DNA from: UBA1858 sp965658595 | GTDB taxonomy: Bacteria; Pseudomonadota; Gammaproteobacteria; UBA4575 | Reading direction: 5' to 3' | Length of the DNA: 11,889 bases | NCBI GenBank assembly: GCA_965658595.1 | Contig: CBFHSW010000110.1 | Coordinates: forward strand, 1 to 11,889 | Part shown: positions 6,699-11,889 of the stretch, one piece after another | How positions within the stretch are numbered: position 1 is the first letter of the stretch | How the letters are laid out: the number at the start of each line of letters is the position of its first letter | The notes under the pieces: generated by a model | What the model was told of the DNA's origin: nothing | Seen by the model: only the letters and a program-made list of their open reading frames with translations | The model's database searches: none | Program-made: the position numbers and the translations under genes

Positions 6699-6727
6699 TT
6701 TACCCTAAACCGCACAGTCTCTATAAT
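6699..6727 (+). promoter_or_regulatory. Candidate sigma-70 promoter of guaB
   Basis: TTTACC (6699-6704) lies exactly 17 bases before a consensus TATAAT (6722-6727). Transcription would start near 6734, about 24 bases before the guaB ATG, with GGA 7 bases ahead of the start codon. It lies in the 67-base spacer shared with the divergent xseA, whose own promoter must overlap this region. Confidence 0.65.
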
Positions 6728-6757
6728 TAATCGCCATCTCGGAAACCGGACCTCGAA

Positions 6758-8215
6758 ATGCGCATAATTCAAGAAGCACTCACATTTGACGATGTATTAT
6801 TAGTACCTGCACACTCTAATGTCTTACCACGAGATGTGGACACTAGCAGCCGCTTAACTCGTCAAATCACACTCAACATGCCACTGGTTTCAGCTGCCAT
6901 GGACACCGTCACAGAAGGCCGCTTAGCTATTGCTATGGCGCAAGAAGGTGGGATGGGAATTATTCACAAAAACATGAGTGCGGAAAGCCAAGCTAATGAA
7001 GTCCGCAAAGTTAAAAAATATGAAAGCGGTGTCATTCAAAATCCTATCACTGTGGGTCCAGATGTAAGCATTTCAGAAGTTTTGGAAATCACCCGCTCAA
7101 ATAATATTTCAGGTGTACCAGTGGTAGATAAAGAACAACTGCTGGGGATTGTCACTAGCCGTGATCTACGTTTTGAAACTCATCTGGATGCTCCAGTCAA
7201 AACTATCATGACACCAAAAGAGCGTCTTGTGACTGTTGAGGAGGGCGCTAGTCTCGATAAAGTACAGACACTATTGCACCAGCATCGTATTGAAAAAGTA
7301 CTCGTGGTTAACGACTCCTTCCAGTTGCGCGGTATGATTACCGTTAAAGATATTCAAAAATCATCTGAACATCCTAATGCTTGCAAGAGTGAGCAAGGTC
7401 AATTATTAGTAGGTGCCGCGGTTGGTGTCGGAGTTGGCACAGATCAGCGTGTGCATGAACTCATCGCAGCGAATGTGGATGTGATTGTGGTTGATACAGC
7501 GCATGGTCATTCTCAATCGGTATTAGATACGGTCAAATGGGTTAAAACTGAGTATCCAGAGGTGCAAGTTATCGGTGGCAACATCGCTACTGAAGCAGCT
7601 GCAAATGCCCTTATAGATCATGGTGCTGATGCAGTTAAAACGGGTATTGGACCCGGATCAATCTGTACTACACGTATCGTAGCAGGTGTGGGTGTACCAC
7701 AGATTACTGCAATAGATAATGTTGTCAAAGCAGCACATAAAAAAGGCGTGCCTGTTATTGCTGATGGAGGCATACGTTATTCTGGTGATGTCGCCAAAGC
7801 TATTGCTGCTGGTGCAGACACAGTAATGATGGGAAGTTTATTTGCAGGCACTAAAGAGTCACCTGGAGAAGTTGAATTGTATCAGGGACGTTCTTATAAA
7901 ACTTATCGTGGAATGGGCTCCATTGGCGCTATGCAACAAGGCTCCAGTGATCGTTATTTTCAAGACAATAGTGAGCATAACAAATTAGTACCAGAGGGTA
8001 TTGAGGGTCGTGTTCCTTACAAGGGTTCAATCACATCAATCTTGCATCAAATGTTAGGTGGTCTTCGCTCCAGTATGGGGTATGTGGGCTGTTTGAATAT
8101 TCATGAAATGCATGAAAAAACAGAATTTGTGAAGATATCCTCAGCGGGTATGCGCGAAAGTCATGTGCATGATGTCTCTATTACTAAAGAGGCACCCAAC
8201 TATCACGTTGATTAA
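6758..8215 (+). CDS. guaB: Inosine-5'-monophosphate dehydrogenase
   Basis: A 485-residue enzyme that oxidises IMP to XMP with NAD+, the first committed step of GMP synthesis, in the cytoplasm. The TIM barrel starts with ALTFDDVLLVPAHSNVLP. It is interrupted by a pair of CBS domains (about residues 92-205) that bind nucleotide regulators. It then continues with the catalytic loop GIGPGSICTTR, in which Cys303 is the nucleophile (Cys305 in E. coli), the phosphate-binding GGIRYSGDVAKAIAAGA, and the flap YRGMGSIGAM. Length and motifs are complete. It starts 67 bases from divergent xseA and is followed by guaA after 140 bases, a wider gap than in E. coli guaBA, with a possible separate guaA promoter. 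Nothing suggests loss of function. Confidence 0.98.
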   Translation: MRIIQEALTFDDVLLVPAHSNVLPRDVDTSSRLTRQITLNMPLVSAAMDTVTEGRLAIAMAQEGGMGIIHKNMSAESQANEVRKVKKYESGVIQNPITVGPDVSISEVLEITRSNNISGVPVVDKEQLLGIVTSRDLRFETHLDAPVKTIMTPKERLVTVEEGASLDKVQTLLHQHRIEKVLVVNDSFQLRGMITVKDIQKSSEHPNACKSEQGQLLVGAAVGVGVGTDQRVHELIAANVDVIVVDTAHGHSQSVLDTVKWVKTEYPEVQVIGGNIATEAAANALIDHGADAVKTGIGPGSICTTRIVAGVGVPQITAIDNVVKAAHKKGVPVIADGGIRYSGDVAKAIAAGADTVMMGSLFAGTKESPGEVELYQGRSYKTYRGMGSIGAMQQGSSDRYFQDNSEHNKLVPEGIEGRVPYKGSITSILHQMLGGLRSSMGYVGCLNIHEMHEKTEFVKISSAGMRESHVHDVSITKEAPNYHVD

Positions 8216-8276
8216 TACAAACGGACATTAACCACACATATAAGCAAATATAAGTACATATGTTTAGTACATTCTC

Positions 8277-8306
8277 TTGACACATAAATGAATGTTCTAG
8301 TTTAAG
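8277..8306 (+). promoter_or_regulatory. Candidate separate promoter for guaA
   Basis: A consensus -35 TTGACA (8277-8282) is followed after 18 bases by TTTAAG (8301-8306), a four-of-six match to the -10 box. It lies in the 140-base guaB-guaA spacer, about 50 bases before the guaA start. The -35 is convincing and the -10 is weak. Confidence 0.5.
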
Positions 8307-8317
8307 CAGATTAACAG

Positions 8318-8333
8318 GAACAATTATTTGTTC
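8318..8333 (+). promoter_or_regulatory. Inverted repeat in the guaA leader
   Basis: GAACAA and TTGTTC are perfect 6-base arms around TTAT, extendable by a G-T pair. The repeat lies 22 bases before the guaA ATG, downstream of the candidate promoter. It could be a leader RNA hairpin or an operator. guaA has only AAG near its start, no clear Shine-Dalgarno, so local structure may matter. Function is inferred. Confidence 0.35.
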
Positions 8334-8355
8334 TCTCAACACTAATAAATAAGCG

Positions 8356-9936
8356 ATGACCGCATCTAACTTACATGCGCACAGTATTTTAATACTAGAT
8401 TATGGATCTCAATATACTCAATTGATTGCACGTCGAGTGCGTGAGGTCGGAGTTTACTGTGAAATTTATCCATGGGACTCACAACAAGCACAAAGTGCTC
8501 TGTCACAAGCTCGAGGTATAATTTTATCAGGTGGCCCAGAATCTACTACCTGTGATGACACGCCTGACATCCCTGATTATGTGCTGCAGGCTGATGTGCC
8601 GGTATTAGGCATTTGCTATGGCATGCAAGCTCTAATAAAAAAACTGGGTGGTGAAGTGAGTGAGTCCAGCCAACGCGAATTTGGATTTGCGCAGATTAAA
8701 GTGAATCAAGATAGTGTTCTATTGAATGGGCTCAATGATGAGTTAGATGTGGATGGGCAATCATTATTAAATGTTTGGATGTCACATGGTGATAAAGTCA
8801 CATCAATACCATCAGGCTTTGAGTGTATCGCAAGCACACCGAGCGCAGAATTTGCAGTCGTCGCGGATGAGCAAAAACAATTATATGGGTTGCAATTTCA
8901 TCCTGAAGTCACACACACTCAACAAGGCCGTGAAATTCTAAAGGGTTTTTTATTCAATATTTGTGCCTGTAAAGGCGACTGGACCTCCGGAAATATTATT
9001 GAAGATCAGATCCAACAGGTACAAGCACAAGTTAAAGATGAGCATGTCATTCTCGGTTTGTCTGGAGGTGTGGATTCTTCTGTTGTGGCTGCACTTTTGC
9101 ACAAGGCGATTGGGGAGCAGTTAACTTGTATTTTTGTTGATACCGGTTTGTTACGTCTGCATGAAGGTGATCAGGTTATGCAGACATTCAGTCAACATAT
9201 GGGCGTTAAAGTGATTCGTGTAAATGCGGAGCAGAGATTTTTAGATGCGTTGGCTGGCATGAATGATCCAGAACAGAAAAGAAAAACTATCGGTAATTTA
9301 TTTGTAGAAATTTTTGAAGAAGAAGCCGGTAAAATTGCTAACGCAAAATGGTTGGCACAGGGTACAATATATCCAGATGTTATTGAGTCTGCTGCCGCTT
9401 CATCCGGCAAAGCTCATCTTATTAAATCTCATCATAATGTTGGCGGTCTACCCGAAGATATGGAGCTAGCTTTAGTAGAACCCTTAAGAGAGTTATTTAA
9501 AGATGAAGTCAGGCGTTTAGGTGATGCACTTGGCCTTCCTCATTCAATGATTCATCGTCATCCTTTCCCAGGTCCTGGGCTAGCAGTGAGAATATTAGGT
9601 GAGGTGAAAAAAGAATATTCTGAAATCCTCAGAGCGGCAGATAATATATTCATAGAGGAACTGCGACAGCATGATTTATATGACACTGTGTCTCAAGCTT
9701 TTGCAGTATTTTTACCTGTTAAATCTGTAGGAGTAATGGGTGATGGCAGGAAGTACCAATACGTGATTGCGTTGCGCGCTGTCGAGACAATAGACTTCAT
9801 GACAGCACGTTGGGCGCATTTACCCTACGAATTCCTAGATCTAGTATCGCGCAGAATTATTAATGAAATTGATGGGATATCTCGTGTTGCCTATGATATT
9901 TCTGGCAAGCCACCTGCCACTATTGAATGGGAATAG
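8356..9936 (+). CDS. guaA: GMP synthase (glutamine-hydrolysing)
   Basis: A 526-residue enzyme that converts XMP to GMP using ATP and glutamine-derived ammonia, directly after GuaB in the pathway. The N-terminal class I glutamine amidotransferase domain has the nucleophile Cys87 in GICYGMQ and the partners His182 and Glu184 in LQFHPEVTHTQQG. The ATP pyrophosphatase domain has the P-loop SGGVDS (residues 236-241). The C-terminal dimerisation domain has HRHPFPGPGLAVRILGE and ends PATIEWE, the conserved GuaA terminus. Length matches E. coli GuaA (525). The reading frame is intact although an integrase gene begins 157 bases after the stop, so island integration at this 3' end would have rebuilt the gene end. 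No terminator was seen after it. Confidence 0.98.
   Translation: MTASNLHAHSILILDYGSQYTQLIARRVREVGVYCEIYPWDSQQAQSALSQARGIILSGGPESTTCDDTPDIPDYVLQADVPVLGICYGMQALIKKLGGEVSESSQREFGFAQIKVNQDSVLLNGLNDELDVDGQSLLNVWMSHGDKVTSIPSGFECIASTPSAEFAVVADEQKQLYGLQFHPEVTHTQQGREILKGFLFNICACKGDWTSGNIIEDQIQQVQAQVKDEHVILGLSGGVDSSVVAALLHKAIGEQLTCIFVDTGLLRLHEGDQVMQTFSQHMGVKVIRVNAEQRFLDALAGMNDPEQKRKTIGNLFVEIFEEEAGKIANAKWLAQGTIYPDVIESAAASSGKAHLIKSHHNVGGLPEDMELALVEPLRELFKDEVRRLGDALGLPHSMIHRHPFPGPGLAVRILGEVKKEYSEILRAADNIFIEELRQHDLYDTVSQAFAVFLPVKSVGVMGDGRKYQYVIALRAVETIDFMTARWAHLPYEFLDLVSRRIINEIDGISRVAYDISGKPPATIEWE
9912..9936 (+). other. Putative island attachment site (attL) within the 3' end of guaA
   Basis: The last codons of guaA, encoding PATIEWE and the stop, are strongly conserved, and the guaA 3' end is a known integration target for genomic islands with tyrosine integrases. 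The integrase gene here follows immediately in the same orientation, as in such islands. The exact core and its second copy cannot be seen because the other island end lies outside the window. Confidence 0.42.
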
Positions 9937-9976
9937 CAATATAAAATTAAATTGTTGTTTTTATTACATATTTTAT

Positions 9977-9994
9977 ATACTAAAAACATACTAA
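9977..9994 (+). repeat. Tandem ATACTAA pair 1, candidate integrase arm site
   Basis: Two copies of ATACTAA are separated by AAAC, 11 bases start to start (one helical turn). A second, near-identical pair lies 70 bases further on. Paired direct repeats between an attachment site and an integrase gene are typical of arm-type integrase or excisionase binding sites; that role is inferred. Confidence 0.58.
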
Positions 9995-10046
9995 TTCAGA
10001 AAAAAGCCTTTAAAATCAACCTTATTCGCGTTATCGTATTCGCTAC

Positions 10047-10065
10047 ATACTAAAAAAGATACTAA
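10047..10065 (+). repeat. Tandem ATACTAA pair 2, candidate integrase arm site
   Basis: Two copies of ATACTAA are separated by AAAAG, 12 bases start to start. The whole 19-base unit matches pair 1 apart from one extra base and a C/G difference in the spacer. It lies 28 bases before the integrase start, so a protein bound here could also control int transcription. Confidence 0.58.
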
Positions 10066-10074
10066 CTAGCGTTG

Positions 10075-10087
10075 CTATTAGTAATAG
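10075..10087 (+). promoter_or_regulatory. Palindrome at the integrase start, candidate operator
   Basis: CTATTA-G-TAATAG is a perfect 13-base palindrome ending 6 bases before the integrase ATG and abutting its short ribosome binding site (AGGA, 1 base from ATG). It includes TACTAA on the opposite strand, the core of the heptamers upstream. Binding here could limit int expression; this is inferred from position only. Confidence 0.38.
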
Positions 10088-10093
10088 TAGGAT

Positions 10094-11353
10094 ATGGCAA
10101 GAACGACTAATGTAAAAATAAGCGATCAGCACTCTATTCTTGATGGAGAAGCACTCATTTACCGTGTGCCTTTATCCGGTGACGTCTATCAATTCCGGAT
10201 ATATCTTAAAGACGAGCAAAAGCATTATAGAAAATCACTCCGCACTCGAGATCTAGATTCAGCATTAGCAAAGGCAAAGAATCTAGCACTTGAAATACTC
10301 GGGAAAAAAGAAGCAGGCAAGAAAATATTCGGCTTAACACTTCGCGAGCTAGTAGATCAATACGTCGCGTTCAGGAAGCGTGAAGTTGATGGTGGAATTA
10401 TTACTGCTGGACGATTAGTAACTATTAAATCGCAACTAAATCACCTTCTAGCCATTAAAGGTGAGGGACTAAAAGCGAGTGAGTTAGACAAGAACACTTT
10501 ATTCTACTGGCGATTGATTAGGCGTGAATCACACCCAGAAGTTAGGGATATAACGATTAGAAATGAAACCGCTACACTAAATGCCCTCTGTAAGTGGGCG
10601 TATCGTGAGGGACTTATACACTTTCCCGAGTGTGATTTTGAAGTGCTCAAGATAAAAAAAGATGATGTTGGGCGACGAGATACATTTACGCTTGAGGAGT
10701 GGGATGCGCTCGTTCGGTTCAATCGTAGTTATATAGCCAAGAAAAACTGTCCTAACCCAGTAGAGCGAAATGAGCGTGCTTTAATGAGAGATTTTGTGCT
10801 TATTTCGGCTAATACGGGTATGAGAGTTGGTGAATTGCGTCAATTGATTTGGGCTGACATCGAGAAGATTTGGATTGAGCGAGATGAAGCTAATAATACA
10901 ATTACTTTAGTTCAAATTAACATCAGAGCAGAAACATCAAAAGTAAGAACATCACGATCAATCATTACCCGTGGTGGAGAATATTTTAATCGTATTCGTC
11001 AGCGATTAGATGTAGTTGATCCTAAAGCAAGGGTTTTTGCTGGCTCAGAGAAAAATGGTGGAATACCAGCTCGAATCTGGCAAAAGCACTGGCGAAATAT
11101 GATGGAAGGTATTGGGTTGGATTATAAAGATCGTAATGTGACTTGGTATTCTTTAAGACACTTTTGTATAACGATGCGTGTCCGTTCAGGTGTAGATATT
11201 ATTGATATTGCTAAGCAAGCAGGTACTTCAGTAGGTCATATTGAAAATACTTATCTCAAATATACTGATGATATGAAGATAAGCGCAGCAAAGAAAACCA
11301 TAAATGTATCGAGCCGATATATGAGTGACCTTGATAAGATATTTAAGGAGTAA
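10094..11353 (+). CDS. Tyrosine recombinase / site-specific integrase
   Basis: A 419-residue phage-type integrase that would insert and, with a partner factor, excise the island by DNA strand exchange. The N-terminal part (about 1-75) is the likely arm-binding region, residues about 77-180 form the SAM-like core-binding domain (LTLRELVDQYVAFRKREVDGG), and the rest is catalytic. Catalytic residues visible are Arg244 in NTGMRVGELRQL, Arg355 in WYSLRH, and Tyr387 in GTSVGHIENTY. The histidine that usually precedes the second Arg is Tyr352, and the later His/Trp position is Thr378, as in integrases ending GTSxxxIExxY. The ATG has only AGGA one base away, a poor ribosome binding site, consistent with low expression. 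It lies directly behind guaA, and the downstream recombinase starts 4 bases after its stop. Confidence 0.94.
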   Translation: MARTTNVKISDQHSILDGEALIYRVPLSGDVYQFRIYLKDEQKHYRKSLRTRDLDSALAKAKNLALEILGKKEAGKKIFGLTLRELVDQYVAFRKREVDGGIITAGRLVTIKSQLNHLLAIKGEGLKASELDKNTLFYWRLIRRESHPEVRDITIRNETATLNALCKWAYREGLIHFPECDFEVLKIKKDDVGRRDTFTLEEWDALVRFNRSYIAKKNCPNPVERNERALMRDFVLISANTGMRVGELRQLIWADIEKIWIERDEANNTITLVQINIRAETSKVRTSRSIITRGGEYFNRIRQRLDVVDPKARVFAGSEKNGGIPARIWQKHWRNMMEGIGLDYKDRNVTWYSLRHFCITMRVRSGVDIIDIAKQAGTSVGHIENTYLKYTDDMKISAAKKTINVSSRYMSDLDKIFKE

Positions 11354-11357
11354 AAAT

Positions 11358-11609
11358 ATGAGCCGAGTAGTTATTTATGGTCGTGTTTCAACAAATGACC
11401 AAACAACAGATAATCAAATATATAAACTCAAAGAAATTATTGAGAATAGAAACTGGAATTTAGTTGATACTTATACTGATGAAGGAATTAGTGGCAGTAA
11501 AGGTAGAGACAAAAGACCTGAGTTCAATCGCTTGTGTGAAGATATGGTTAAAGGAAAGTTCAAAAAGATTTTAGTATGGGACGTAAGGAGTAGTTGCTTT
11601 TTCACATGA
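11358..11609 (+). pseudogene. Serine recombinase (resolvase/invertase family), truncated
   Basis: The ATG has a strong AAGGAG ribosome binding site lying within the last codons of the integrase gene, so the two are translationally close. The 83 residues cover most of the resolvase catalytic domain: VVIYGRVSTNDQ with nucleophile Ser11, DTYTDEGISGSKGRDKRPEFNRL, and KKILVWDV. Family members continue with a (S)RLGRS-like segment carrying catalytic arginines and then a DNA-binding domain. Here the match stops at about base 11585 and the frame ends after RSSCFFT. No other frame downstream restores the missing part within the window. The protein lacks essential residues and should be inactive. A deletion, or an insertion joining unrelated DNA at this point, explains it best. 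Confidence 0.86.
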
Positions 11610-11699
11610 TGGGTCAGTCCTAATTTTACAATCTTAAGGATAATCCGTATATTTAAAGTACCAATAATAAACTAATAATAATTTGGAACGGGTTTAATT

Positions 11700-11889
11700 A
11701 TGAACTTAGAAAAAATTTTTAAAAACCTAATAATTTTAGAATCCTTATACCTAGTATTTTATGTAGCAATAGCAACGTATATGGAATGGGATGTACCTTT
11801 AACGGAAGAGATAGAACCATTTAGACTAGTAGATGCCATATTTTTCATTGGTTTAATTTTTTATTATGTAGTTTTGTATTTTCTTTACA
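11700..11889 (+). CDS. Small hydrophobic membrane protein, 3' end outside window
   Basis: An open frame starting at ATG 11700 runs 63 codons to the window edge without a stop. Two hydrophobic stretches, about residues 10-26 (LIILESLYLVFYVAIAT) and 46-63 (IFFIGLIFYYVVLYFLY), flank an acidic segment (MEWDVPLTEEIEP). A weak purine stretch (GGAACGGG) lies about 8 bases upstream of the start. No family is recognised. Very AT-rich codons fit its place in the island, and short membrane proteins are common island cargo. It could also be a chance frame in AT-rich DNA, but the regular hydrophobic/acidic pattern argues for a real gene. Confidence 0.6.
   Translation, partial: MNLEKIFKNLIILESLYLVFYVAIATYMEWDVPLTEEIEPFRLVDAIFFIGLIFYYVVLYFLY

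Larger units (their letters stand above)
9937..11889. mobile_element. Left part of an integrated genomic island at guaA (incomplete)
   Basis: The segment starts at the guaA stop. It holds an AT-rich region with repeats, a tyrosine integrase, a broken serine recombinase and a small membrane protein gene running off the window. The contents are accessory and recombination-related, unlike the housekeeping genes before it, and the sequence is visibly richer in A and T. The right boundary and cargo are not in view, so whether this is a prophage, an integrative conjugative element or another island cannot be told. Confidence 0.68.

Noticed and set aside
8216..8355. Purine riboswitch before guaA
   Set aside because: No conserved purine aptamer core or three-way junction could be recognised; only simple dyads are present.
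9937..9954. CAAT...ATTG dyad after guaA as a terminator
   Set aside because: The stem is only about four bases and all weak pairs, with no GC-rich arm.
11584..11640. TAAGGA direct repeats flanking about 45 bases at the broken recombinase, as if a small insertion with target duplication
   Set aside because: Removing one repeat and the intervening bases does not restore the recombinase frame or family motifs, and six-base repeats are common by chance here.

Overview
The window looks like a piece of a gammaproteobacterial chromosome with low to moderate GC. The housekeeping part has the dksA-gluQ pair and the divergent xseA / guaB-guaA arrangement familiar from Gammaproteobacteria. The oxidation genes at the left end suggest an aquatic or marine hydrocarbon user, possibly of the Cycloclasticus/Methylophaga type. 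That genus-level guess is inference only.

Left region (1-3166, all + strand): the 3' end of a XylM/AlkB-type membrane di-iron hydroxylase, then a group 1 truncated globin, a 59-residue single-cluster ferredoxin of the YjdI/Fer4_19 type, a glutathione S-transferase family protein, a XylA-type NADH:acceptor reductase ([2Fe-2S]-FAD-NAD), and a 72-residue two-helix membrane protein. Hydroxylase plus reductase is the two-component layout of xylene monooxygenase. The reductase would pass NADH electrons to the membrane hydroxylase, and the globin, ferredoxin and GST would be accessory (oxygen or NO handling, electron transfer, detoxification of reactive products). Strong hairpin terminators lie after the hydroxylase, after the globin, after the GST and after the small membrane protein. 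The block is therefore a set of short, separately ended units rather than one plain operon.

Middle region (3191-6690, - strand): gluQ (glutamyl-Q tRNA(Asp) synthetase, TTG start), dksA with a roughly 195-residue Lys/Ala/Pro-rich histone-H1-like N-terminal extension containing a 15-bp tandem repeat, and xseA (exonuclease VII large subunit). xseA is divergent from guaB across a 67-bp promoter region.

Right region (6699-9936, + strand): guaB (IMP dehydrogenase) and guaA (GMP synthase), the two steps from IMP to GMP. A 140-bp spacer between them carries its own candidate promoter and dyads.

Right end (9937-11889): directly behind the guaA stop begins what appears to be an integrated genomic island. 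It starts with a 157-bp AT-rich segment holding four copies of the heptamer ATACTAA in two tandem pairs and a palindrome. A 419-residue tyrosine integrase follows, then a serine recombinase that breaks off inside its catalytic domain, and the start of a small membrane protein that runs off the window. The far end of the island is not in view. No rRNA, tRNA or CRISPR array was seen, and no gene-free stretch exceeds 300 bases.
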